DNA from: Promicromonospora sukumoe
GTDB lineage: Bacteria; Actinomycetota; Actinomycetes; Actinomycetales; Cellulomonadaceae
Length of the DNA stretch: 64,000 bases
NCBI RefSeq assembly: GCF_014137995.1
Contig: NZ_JACGWV010000001.1
Location: forward strand, 3,286,001-3,350,000
Direction: 5' to 3'
Positions 17,107-24,875 of the stretch are shown here, piece by piece. The position numbers and the translations under genes are program-made. The notes beneath the pieces were generated by a model. That model saw nothing but the letters and a program-made list of their open reading frames with translations, was not told where the DNA came from and made no database searches. Numbering within the stretch: position 1 is the first letter of the stretch; every line of letters begins with the position of its first letter.

Positions 17107-19296
17107 ATGTCCTACGAGGAGCAGCAGCTGTTCGCTGCCGTGCAGACCGCCGTCGGCCACCCGGAAGCCGCCACGCGGGAACGCGCGCACCGGCGCGCCC
17201 AGGCCTGGGTGCAGCACCTGGCCGGGGTGCTGGCCGGCTCGATCACCACGGGTACCCGCGTACCGGTGCGCGGCCTGCCCGCCTGGGTCACGCTCGACGT
17301 GCTGCACGGCGGCTTCGCCTCCGGCAGCGCCGCCGCGGGCGGCACGTTGGCCGACGACGAGCGCGACCTCGCGCGCGAGGTCGGCGTGCCGCTCACGCGT
17401 GCCGGGCTCAACTCCTGGTTCCTGACCGACGAGGGTCGCGCGCGCCTCGAGGCGATGCTCGACGACGGACGCTACGACGTCGTGCACCCGGAAAACGCAG
17501 CGCTGCTCGTGGTCGCATGGCTGGTCCGGGCGGGCGACACCCCGGCGGCGGTCTCCCTGCTGGAAGAGGTGGGCCCGTTCCTGGACCGGATCCGCTTCTA
17601 CCCGGTCGCGACGGAGCAGTCCGAGGCGCCGGCCGGTCAGGTCTTCCGGCGGTCGGAGGCGACCACGCACGAGGTGCTGGCCTCGCGCGCACCGAACCCT
17701 CGCGTGGAGGCGCAGCGCGAGGCGCTGACGGTGTGGGCGCCGTTCGCGGACGAGCTCCTGGCGCTGTGGTGGCCCCTGGCCGACGGCGGGACGGCGCTGC
17801 CTGACCGCTCCGCGCTCGCCGACGCCGCCGTCCGGTACCGCGCACTGGCCGCGACCCACACTCGCACCACGGCGCACACCAGCAGCAAGACCAACCTCGG
17901 CGTCCTGGTGGCGGCGACGCTCCGGGCCGAGGCCGACGACGTCCTCCCCGACGGCGAACGTTCGCGGGTCGCCCACGCGGTACGCAGCATGGCCGCCAAG
18001 CGTGGCGCGCCCGGCTCGGCCGACCTCGCACGGGCTCGTGACCTGCGGCGGGACGCCGTGCGGGCGCCGTCGTACGCGGCCGTGGCGCACGTGGTCGCCG
18101 AACGTCTCGACGACGAGGCCACGCGCCGCGGCGTGGTCGACCCGGACGCCGTCCTCGTTCCGGTCGCCGCCGGGGAGGCGACCGAGGCGGTACCCGCGGG
18201 CGCGGCCGTCCCCTCGTCCGCGGTGCGGATCGTCGGGCTGGCGGCGCAGGCCACGGTCGAGGAGCTGCACGAGCGCGGCGTCGTGCCGTCGGCCGAGGTC
18301 CTGGCCGAGCTCGCCCCGCAGCTCGTCGGGGCGCAGCACGCCGCGACCTACCCGGACCCGGACCTCGGGCTGCTGATGGCACGGACCTACCGCGCGTTCC
18401 GTCGCCGGCGGTCGCTGCTGCTGACCGACCTCAGCGCCCAGGTGAAGCTCGCCGAGCTGCCCTGGGTGGTCGCCGTCGCCCCCTACCGGACCGTCGACGA
18501 CGCGGCGCGCGACGCCGCCGCGGCCGCCCTGCACCAGATCGGCGGCCTGTACCTGGAGTGGTTCGGCGGCACGCCGCTGCCCAACCCGCTCCTGGTCGAG
18601 CTCGAAGCCCTCGCGGGCCAGGCCGGACTCGACGTCCCCCTGGTGCCGGAGCTGGCCGCCGACATCTTCCAGGACGCGTTCTCCGGGCGGTTCCCGACCG
18701 CCGCCGCGCTGGTGGCGGCGCACGCCGGCCCCGCGTACCTCACGTACTACGGGCTCGGGAACGACCTCGACGACCTCGCGCGGCACGGCTACGACAAGAA
18801 GGTCTTCGCGAAGATCTGCCGGCGCCGGGCGGCCGACGCCGGGAGCGGCGACTCCTGGTCGGTCACGCGCAACGGCATGGTGATCGAGCAGGCCCAGCTC
18901 CTGACGAGCCACAACCTGGCGTCGCTGGCCGCCCTGGGCGTGCCCGCGGACGCGGAGGCGACGGCGCGGGTGGCGTTCGACGAGGTGCTGCGCCTGGTGC
19001 GGTCCGCCTCCCGTCCGGGGGCGGACCGGTACCTCGCCATGAGCGACGCCCGCGCCGCGGGCCTCGCGTGGCGGCACGTCGTGTGGTTCACCGCGCTGCT
19101 CCCCGAGCAGGCGGCCCGTGCACTGGTCCACGACCTGAAGACCCTGACCGGTCACGAGTCGCCGCAGCTCATGGCAGCACTATCCGACCTGGCCGCCGCC
19201 TGCGCCGGAACCGCGCCGAGCCGGGCACTGCTCGGCTGGTCGAACGGTCCGCACCCGCTCCTCGTTGCGGCGTCGGGCGGGCGCTCGGCCCGGTAG
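17107..19296 (+). CDS. 729-residue protein of unknown family behind two tRNA-like RNAs
   Basis: No family recognised. The protein is predicted largely helical and soluble, with no signal peptide, membrane segment or nucleotide-binding loop. Regions that look conserved rather than low-complexity are FRRRRSLLLTDLSAQVKLAE (about 430-450), a Tyr-rich stretch TYYGLGNDLDDLARHGYDKK (about 546-565), and SWSVTRNGMVIEQAQLLTSH (about 580-600). Basic patches (KKVFAKICRRRA) could contact RNA. The ATG lies 2 nt after the second cloverleaf, with no ribosome site; release of the RNA by 3' processing would leave a leaderless message. GAGGAG just inside the coding region could serve a later start. The tight linkage suggests that the protein binds, processes or is controlled by the tRNA-like RNAs. 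That is inference. Confidence 0.75.
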   Translation: MSYEEQQLFAAVQTAVGHPEAATRERAHRRAQAWVQHLAGVLAGSITTGTRVPVRGLPAWVTLDVLHGGFASGSAAAGGTLADDERDLAREVGVPLTRAGLNSWFLTDEGRARLEAMLDDGRYDVVHPENAALLVVAWLVRAGDTPAAVSLLEEVGPFLDRIRFYPVATEQSEAPAGQVFRRSEATTHEVLASRAPNPRVEAQREALTVWAPFADELLALWWPLADGGTALPDRSALADAAVRYRALAATHTRTTAHTSSKTNLGVLVAATLRAEADDVLPDGERSRVAHAVRSMAAKRGAPGSADLARARDLRRDAVRAPSYAAVAHVVAERLDDEATRRGVVDPDAVLVPVAAGEATEAVPAGAAVPSSAVRIVGLAAQATVEELHERGVVPSAEVLAELAPQLVGAQHAATYPDPDLGLLMARTYRAFRRRRSLLLTDLSAQVKLAELPWVVAVAPYRTVDDAARDAAAAALHQIGGLYLEWFGGTPLPNPLLVELEALAGQAGLDVPLVPELAADIFQDAFSGRFPTAAALVAAHAGPAYLTYYGLGNDLDDLARHGYDKKVFAKICRRRAADAGSGDSWSVTRNGMVIEQAQLLTSHNLASLAALGVPADAEATARVAFDEVLRLVRSASRPGADRYLAMSDARAAGLAWRHVVWFTALLPEQAARALVHDLKTLTGHESPQLMAALSDLAAACAGTAPSRALLGWSNGPHPLLVAASGGRSAR

Positions 19297-19377
19297 CCCG
19301 CGGGCCGACGAGGACGCTGCAAAAGATCCCCCGCTCCCGCGGTGGTGCGCCAGGCGACACAGGCGGACCGTGGAGAG

Positions 19378-20487
19378 ATGGACACGGGCACGGACACGGC
19401 GCCTACCGACGCCGTTTCCACCGACGCAACCTCCGCCGAGGCCGTGGCCGACCGCCTCTTCGGCGCGATCCTCGGCACCGTCGACCTGCTGTCGACGGTC
19501 CTCGGCGACCGCCTGGGCTGGTACCGATCGCTGGCCGACGACGGTCCCGCCACACCGCCGCAGCTCGCCGAACGCACCGGCACGGACGCCCGCTACGCTC
19601 GGGAGTGGCTGGAGCAGCAGGCCGTCACGGGCCTGCTGCACCTGGACGCCGACGGCGCCCCCGACGAGCGCGTCTTCAGCATCCCGCCGGGCACCGCCGA
19701 GATCCTGACCGACCCCGACAGCCTGAACCTGCTCGCGCCGATCGGCCGTATGCTCGGCGCGGTCGGCGCCGCGCTCCCCCGGCTCCTGGGCGCCTACCGC
19801 ACCGGCGACGGCGTGAGCTGGGACGACCTGGGCGACGACGCGCGCGAGGGCCAGTCGGACGCGAACCGGCCGTGGTTCGAGCACCGGCTGGCGGGCGCGC
19901 TGGCCGGCGTCGCCGACCTGCACCAGCGGCTCACGCGGCCCGACGCCCAGTTCCTCGACGTCGGCTCCGGCGGCGGCTGGTCGAGCATCGCGCTCGGCCG
20001 GGCGTACCCGACCGCGCGGGTGCGCGGGATCGACATCGACGCGCCGTCGGTCCTCATGGCCACCGAGAACGCCCTGGCGGCGGGCGTCGCCGACCGGGTC
20101 CGGTTCACCCACGGCGACGCCGCCGACCTGCCCGCCGGCCGCTACGACGCGGCCTTCGCCTTCGAGTGCGTCCACGACATGCCCCGGCCCGTCGAGGTGC
20201 TCGCCGCCGTCCGGAGGTCGCTCGCGCCGGGCGCCCCGCTGATCGTCATGGACGAGGCGGTGGCCGAGACGTTCGCCCCGGACGGCGACGACGTCGAGCG
20301 CCTCATGTACGGCTACAGCATCCTCATCTGCCTGCCCGACGGGCGCTCCAGCAGCCCGAGCGCGGCCACCGGGACGGTGATGCGCCCGGCCCTGCTGCGG
20401 GAGTACGCCGAGGCCGCCGGGTTCCGCGAGTTCGAGGTGCTGCCGGTCGAGGACTTCGCGTCCTTCCGCTTCTACCGGCTCGCCTGA
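19378..20487 (+). CDS. Class I SAM-dependent methyltransferase with winged-helix N terminus
   Basis: 369 residues. A winged-helix dimerisation region (about 25-110, LAERTGTDARYAREWLEQQA) precedes a Rossmann methyltransferase domain with motif I FLDVGSGGGWSSIAL (about 184-198), an acidic second strand RVRGIDIDAP and VRFTHGDAADLP. The organisation resembles small-molecule O/C-methyltransferases. Substrate unknown. The ATG at 19378 follows GGAG by 2 nt; an in-frame GTG at 19342 is a weaker alternative. Stands alone downstream of the RNA-associated gene. Confidence 0.85.
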   Translation: MDTGTDTAPTDAVSTDATSAEAVADRLFGAILGTVDLLSTVLGDRLGWYRSLADDGPATPPQLAERTGTDARYAREWLEQQAVTGLLHLDADGAPDERVFSIPPGTAEILTDPDSLNLLAPIGRMLGAVGAALPRLLGAYRTGDGVSWDDLGDDAREGQSDANRPWFEHRLAGALAGVADLHQRLTRPDAQFLDVGSGGGWSSIALGRAYPTARVRGIDIDAPSVLMATENALAAGVADRVRFTHGDAADLPAGRYDAAFAFECVHDMPRPVEVLAAVRRSLAPGAPLIVMDEAVAETFAPDGDDVERLMYGYSILICLPDGRSSSPSAATGTVMRPALLREYAEAAGFREFEVLPVEDFASFRFYRLA

Positions 20488-20554
20488 CCGCGCCGTCAGC
20501 GCCGGCCCTCTCGTGCCGTCCTTATCCCGTCCTGATCCTGTCCTGGCCCCGGCC

Positions 20555-20560
20555 TAGGCT
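20555..20560 (+). promoter_or_regulatory. -10 box (TAGGCT), leaderless
   Basis: TAGGCT ends 6 nt before GTG 20567. Confidence 0.5.
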
Positions 20561-20566
20561 GTCCCC

Positions 20567-21091
20567 GTGGCGCTGGCCGTCTGCCTGCTCTTCGACAGGC
20601 CCACCGAGCGGGTCCTGCGACGGCTGTGGCAGCGACTCGAGGACCAGGGCGTGCCCACGCTCGCCGGCCACACCCACCGGCGGCACGTGCCGCACCTCTC
20701 CCTGGCGGTGCTGCGCTCCTGGGACCTGGACAAGGTGCGCGCCGCGATGGAGGCCCTGCCCGACGCCGGTGCGACCACCGTCCGGTTCGACGCCGTCGCC
20801 GCGTTCCGGCGCGGCCGGATGAGCCTGGTGCCGGCCGTGACCAGCACGCTCGCGGCGCGGCAGGAGCGGGTCGTCGAGGCCCTCGGCGCCACGGACGACG
20901 AGCTGCACAAGCACTACGTCCCCGGCGTCTGGACGCCGCACGTCACCGTCGCGACCCGCGCCCGGCTCGACCAGACCCCGCTGGTGCTGGAGGCGGTCTA
21001 CGAGATCGTGCCGCTCACGGGCACGCTGACCCACGCCGCGCTGATCGACGCCGGGACGGGCGCCGCGTACCCGCTCAGGACCGTGCCGTGA
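20567..21091 (+). CDS. 2'-5' RNA ligase-like 2H phosphoesterase
   Basis: 174 residues with the two His-x-Ser/Thr signatures of the 2H superfamily: HVPHLSLAV near residue 41 and WTPHVTVATR near residue 126. Members act on 2'-5' or cyclic phosphodiester bonds in RNA or nucleotides (ligase, cyclic phosphodiesterase). GTG 20567 is the only start consistent with the leaderless promoter. The nearest RNA-related neighbour is the tRNA-like RNA unit 1.3 kb upstream, with a methyltransferase between; a shared role is possible but unsupported. Confidence 0.85.
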   Translation: MALAVCLLFDRPTERVLRRLWQRLEDQGVPTLAGHTHRRHVPHLSLAVLRSWDLDKVRAAMEALPDAGATTVRFDAVAAFRRGRMSLVPAVTSTLAARQERVVEALGATDDELHKHYVPGVWTPHVTVATRARLDQTPLVLEAVYEIVPLTGTLTHAALIDAGTGAAYPLRTVP

Positions 21092-21163
21092 GGGCAGTGA
21101 CGACCGCGCCGTGAGCACGGGGCCGGACGGGCAGGCCCGCTCGTCCGCCCGCAGACTGGGCTG

Positions 21164-22840
21164 ATGACCGAACCCCTCGTCGCGATCGTGTGCGCCCTCC
21201 TGGTGATCGCCGCCTCGACCGTGCTCGGCCCGCGCGTCGGCGTCGCGCCCCCGCTCGTCCTGGTGGCGGTGGGCGTCGCGGCGAGCTTCCTGCCGATGTT
21301 CTCCGCGGTGGACATCGATCCCGAGTGGATCCTCGCGGGCGTGCTGCCGCCGTTGCTCTACTCGGCGGCGGTGTCGATGCCGGCCATGAACTTCCGCCGG
21401 GAGTTCGGGGCGATCAGCGGGTTGTCCGTCCTGCTCGTCGTGGGGACGTCGCTGCTGCTCGGGCTGTTCTTCATGCTGGTCCTGCCCGGGCTCGGGTTCG
21501 CGTGGGGCGTGGCGCTCGGCGCCGTGGTCAGCCCGACCGACGCCGTGGCGACGTCGATCGTCAAGCGGACGCCGGTGTCCAAGCGCGTCGTCGCGCTGCT
21601 GGACGGCGAGAGCCTGCTCAACGACGCGACGGCCCTCGTGCTGCTGCGCACCGCGATCGTCGCGACGGCGGCGTCGTTCTCGTTCTGGGGCGCGGTCGGC
21701 ACCTTCGCCTGGTCCGTGGTGGTCGCGCTCCTGGTGGGCGTGCTCGTCGGCGCGGTCAACCTCGCGGTCCGACGGCGCGTGACCGACCCGACCGTGAACA
21801 CGGTCATCTCGTTCACCGTCCCGTTCGTCGCGGCGGTGCCGGCCGAGGCCCTCGGCGCGTCCGGGCTGGTCGCGGCCGTCGTCGCGGGCCTGGTCACCGG
21901 GTTCCGCTCGCCCCGCGAGCTGTCCCCGCAGAACCGCCTGTCGGACACGCAGAACTGGCGCACCGTCGAGCTGGTCCTGGAGGGCGCCGTGTTCCTGACC
22001 ATGGGCCTGCAGCTCCGGTCCGTGGTCACGGCCGTCGAGCGGGACCACGCCGGCGTCGGGCCCGCGGTGCTCGTCGCCGTCGGCGCCCTGGCCCTGACCG
22101 TCCTGGTGCGCGCGGCCTACGTCGCGCCCCTGCTCGCGGCCCTGGACCGTCGCGTCCGACGCGGCGAACGGATGCAGGACCGGCTGCTCGGCATGCAGGA
22201 CGAGCTGAGCACCCCGGAGGGCAAGCAGGACACGTTCGAGCGCATGCAGGAACGGCGCGGGCCCCGCCGCGCCACCGAACGGGACCTCGACCGGCTCTCC
22301 GTCCGGATCACCCGGGTGCTGGCCGACATCGACTACTTCCTGCGCGAACCGCTCGGGTGGCGGGAGGGCACCGCCGTCGTCTGGGCGGGCATGCGCGGCG
22401 CCGTGACCGTGGCGGCGGCGCAGACCCTGCCCGAGGACACGCCGCAGCGGTCGGTCCTCGTGCTGGTCGCGTTCACGGTGGCGCTGCTGTCGCTGGTGGT
22501 CCAGGGCGGCACCGTCGGCCCGCTGCTGCGCCGCATCACGCCGCCGGTCGACGAGGCGGCGGCCCGGGAGCGGGACGCCGCAGAGCGGACGCGGATCTTC
22601 GAGCTGCTGCGCACCAGCGCCGAGGCGATCCCCGAACCGCCGGAGCTCAGCGGCGACCCCACTCCCGAGATGTTCGGGGTGTCCAAGAAGCACCGCCTCA
22701 CGGTGATCGCCGCGCAGCGGTCGGCGCTGCTGGACGCCCGCGACAACGGCACCTTCGACGCCGACGTGCTGGCCCACGTCCTGGCGACCCTCGACGCGTC
22801 GCAGATCGACATCGAGATGCGCGGTGGCCCCGTCACCTGA
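21164..22840 (+). CDS. Na+/H+ antiporter, CPA1/NhaP type
   Basis: 558 residues: about twelve membrane helices in residues 1-330, then a 220-residue cytoplasmic tail. SPTDAVATSIVK and GESLLNDATALVLL (with the ion-binding Asn-Asp) are the transport-site signatures of CPA1 exchangers. Role: exchange of cytoplasmic Na+ or K+ for protons in pH and salt homeostasis. The tail includes a charged helical part (MQDRLLGMQDELS) and a later hydrophobic piece (VVWAGMRGAVTVAAAQ) that is actually the final transport helices, so the polar insert interrupts the membrane domain, as in other actinobacterial members. Confidence 0.92.
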   Translation: MTEPLVAIVCALLVIAASTVLGPRVGVAPPLVLVAVGVAASFLPMFSAVDIDPEWILAGVLPPLLYSAAVSMPAMNFRREFGAISGLSVLLVVGTSLLLGLFFMLVLPGLGFAWGVALGAVVSPTDAVATSIVKRTPVSKRVVALLDGESLLNDATALVLLRTAIVATAASFSFWGAVGTFAWSVVVALLVGVLVGAVNLAVRRRVTDPTVNTVISFTVPFVAAVPAEALGASGLVAAVVAGLVTGFRSPRELSPQNRLSDTQNWRTVELVLEGAVFLTMGLQLRSVVTAVERDHAGVGPAVLVAVGALALTVLVRAAYVAPLLAALDRRVRRGERMQDRLLGMQDELSTPEGKQDTFERMQERRGPRRATERDLDRLSVRITRVLADIDYFLREPLGWREGTAVVWAGMRGAVTVAAAQTLPEDTPQRSVLVLVAFTVALLSLVVQGGTVGPLLRRITPPVDEAAARERDAAERTRIFELLRTSAEAIPEPPELSGDPTPEMFGVSKKHRLTVIAAQRSALLDARDNGTFDADVLAHVLATLDASQIDIEMRGGPVT

Positions 22841-22870
22841 GGATGTTCCTTGGGCTCGGCACAACTGAGA

Positions 22871-22928
22871 TCGGTCGGCTGCGTCGAGACCGGTCCATCG
22901 ACGGACCGGTCTCGACGCAACCGACCGA
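22871..22928. terminator. Long inverted repeat between convergent genes (GAGACCGGTC family, copy 1)
   Basis: Arms of 26 bp (22871-22896 and 22903-22928, one mismatch) with a 6-nt loop; the core is CGAGACCGGTCC/GGACCGGTCTCG. It lies between the convergent stops at 22840 and 22949, so it is well placed as a bidirectional terminator. A related element lies at 46209. Confidence 0.65.
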
Positions 22929-22948
22929 GCTCACGACCGTCCCGCGCG

Positions 22949-23821
22949 CTACCGCCCGATCCGGTCCAGCTCGGCGAGGTCCTCCGCACCGAGCTCCAGG
23001 CCCGCGCCCGCCACGTTCTCCCGGAGGTGCGCGACCGACGACGTGCCCGGGATCAGCAGCACGTTGGGCGAGCGCCGGAGCAGCCACGCCAGCGCCACCA
23101 CGATCGTCGTCGTGCCCAGCCGGGCGGCGACGGCGGACAGCGCCTCGGACTGCAGCGGGCTGAACCCGCCGAGCGGGAACCAGGGCACGTAGGCGATGCC
23201 GTCGGCGGCGAGCCGGTCGATCAGCTCGTCGTCCTCGCGGTGGGCGAGGTTGTACATGTTCTGCACGCTCACCACCGGCGCGATGGCCCGGGCCTCCGCG
23301 ACCTGACGGGCGGTCACGTTCGTCAGGCCCAGGTGCCGGACCAGCCCTTCCTGCTGCAGCGCGGCCATCGTCTCGAAGGCCTCCGCGAGCGAGCCCTCCT
23401 TCCGGCCCGAGGCGTCGCCGAGGCGCAGGTGGACCAGGTCCAGCGTGTCCAGCCCGAGGGTCTCCAGGTCGCCGTCGATCTGCCGCCGGAGCTGGTCGGG
23501 CCGGCGCTCCACGGGCCAGCCGCCCTGCTCGTCGCGGTAGGCACCGGCCTTCGTGACCACGTGCAGCGTGTCGGGGTAGGGGTGCAGCGCCTCGCGGATG
23601 AGCTCGTTGGTGACCCGCGGCCCGTAGGCGCCGGCGGTGTCGATGTGGGTGATGCCCAGGTCGACGGCCTCGCGCAGGACGGCGAGAGCACCGTCGCGGT
23701 CGGCGGGCGGACCCAGCACACCGGGACCGGCGAGCTGCATCGCGCCGTAGCCGAAGCGGGTGACGGTCAGGTCGCCCAGGGTCCAGGTGCCGCCGGGCAG
23801 GGTGGGAGCGATGGTGCTCAA
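22949..23821 (-). CDS. Aldo/keto reductase
   Basis: 290 residues, (beta/alpha)8 NADPH-dependent reductase. The catalytic tetrad is visible: Asp and Tyr in THIDTAGAYGP, Lys in VVTKAGAYRD, His in LVHLRLGD. The NADPH-binding end includes LLIPGTSSVAHLREN. Reduces aldehydes or ketones; substrate unknown. The start is probably TTG 23821 (TTG-AGC-ACC), with AGAGG 8 nt upstream, since no ATG or GTG precedes the conserved region in a sensible place. Divergent from a LysR gene, with a palindromic operator in between, so it is the likely target of that regulator. Confidence 0.85.
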   Translation of the reverse strand: MSTIAPTLPGGTWTLGDLTVTRFGYGAMQLAGPGVLGPPADRDGALAVLREAVDLGITHIDTAGAYGPRVTNELIREALHPYPDTLHVVTKAGAYRDEQGGWPVERRPDQLRRQIDGDLETLGLDTLDLVHLRLGDASGRKEGSLAEAFETMAALQQEGLVRHLGLTNVTARQVAEARAIAPVVSVQNMYNLAHREDDELIDRLAADGIAYVPWFPLGGFSPLQSEALSAVAARLGTTTIVVALAWLLRRSPNVLLIPGTSSVAHLRENVAGAGLELGAEDLAELDRIGR

Positions 23822-23937
23822 GGTCGTGGCCTCTCGTCCGTGGAGGTCGCGGACGACGGCGGGTACCCGGCCGTCCGGCCTCCGACGTCGATCGTGCGGC
23901 CGCCACCACGACGGCGTCCAAGACCCGTTCGATCGAA

Positions 23938-23960
23938 GCTGATACCCCACCGGTATCAGC
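23938..23960. promoter_or_regulatory. Palindromic LysR operator
   Basis: Perfect 9-bp arms GCTGATACC and GGTATCAGC around a 5-bp spacer contain the T-N11-A core expected of LysR sites. It sits in the 168-bp region between the aldo/keto reductase and its divergent LysR gene, just upstream of the LysR promoter. Confidence 0.65.
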
Positions 23961-23977
23961 GGTGCTCCGGCCCCCGA

Positions 23978-23983
23978 TACCCT
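23978..23983 (+). promoter_or_regulatory. -10 box (TACCCT), leaderless
   Basis: TACCCT ends 6 nt before GTG 23990. Confidence 0.5.
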
Positions 23984-23989
23984 GGCCCC

Positions 23990-24850
23990 GTGGACGGACT
24001 GGAGACCCGCGAGCTGAGGTACTTCGTCGCCGTGGCCGAGGAGCTGCACTTCGGCCGGGCCGCGGAACGCCTGAACATGGCCCAGCCGCCGCTGTCGCGG
24101 GCCGTCCAGCAGCTCGAGCGGCGGCTGGGCGTCGTCCTCCTGGACCGGGACCGCCGGGGTGTCTCGCTCACGGCCGCCGGTGCGGCGATGCTGGCCGAGG
24201 CGCGGCTGGCCCTCGACGCGGTGGACGCCGTCGTCCGCCGGACCCGGCGCGCGGCCGCGCCGACCCCTGGACTGGTCCTGACCACGAAGGCCGGCTCCTC
24301 GCACGAGCTGCTCAAGCGGCTGCTCGACGCGTACGCGGCCCGGCCCGGTGCCGTGGAGGTCGACGTGCTGCTCTGCGAGATCGGCGGGCAGGGGCAGCTC
24401 CTGCGCAACGGCAGCGCGGACGTCGCGATCGTGCACGCCCCGTTCGACGTGCTGACGGGCCTGGACACCGTGGAGATCGTGACCGAGGGCCAGGTGGCGA
24501 TCGTGCCCGCCGTGCACCCGCTCGCGCAGCGCACCAGCGTGACCATGGCCGAGGTGAGCGACGTGCCCGGCCTGCCGATCGCGCGCTGGCCGCAGCACGA
24601 CGGCACCTACCCGCCCGGCCCCGGGCCCGAGGTCCGGAGCCAGTCCCAGCTCGCGCAGCTCGTCGCCCTCGGTCGCACGCTGCTGGTCATCCCGGGCTCC
24701 AGCCGGGCCTGGCAGTGGCCCGAGCACGTGGCGGTGCCCGTCTCCGACGCGCCCGACGTGACGACGCTGCTCGCCTGGCCGGCGGGCGTCCGGTCGGCGG
24801 CCCTGGACGACCTCGTCGAGACCGCGACGCGTCTGGTCGCCGCGGCCTGA
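23990..24850 (+). CDS. LysR-family transcriptional regulator
   Basis: 286 residues. The N-terminal winged helix (LRYFVAVAEELHFGRAAERL, then QPPLSRAVQQLERRLG) is classic LysR. The periplasmic-binding-like effector domain spans about 88-280. GTG 23990 lies directly after a leaderless promoter. Probably controls the divergent aldo/keto reductase and itself through the palindrome at 23938. Confidence 0.92.
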   Translation: MDGLETRELRYFVAVAEELHFGRAAERLNMAQPPLSRAVQQLERRLGVVLLDRDRRGVSLTAAGAAMLAEARLALDAVDAVVRRTRRAAAPTPGLVLTTKAGSSHELLKRLLDAYAARPGAVEVDVLLCEIGGQGQLLRNGSADVAIVHAPFDVLTGLDTVEIVTEGQVAIVPAVHPLAQRTSVTMAEVSDVPGLPIARWPQHDGTYPPGPGPEVRSQSQLAQLVALGRTLLVIPGSSRAWQWPEHVAVPVSDAPDVTTLLAWPAGVRSAALDDLVETATRLVAAA

Positions 24851-24875
24851 ACCGCCTGGCCCAGCCTGACGCGCC

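Noticed and set aside
17107..19296. The orphan protein as a Ro60/TROVE protein with Y-RNA-like partners
   Set aside because: Bacterial Y RNAs do mimic tRNA, but no TROVE or von Willebrand A signature (such as DxSxS) was found in the protein.
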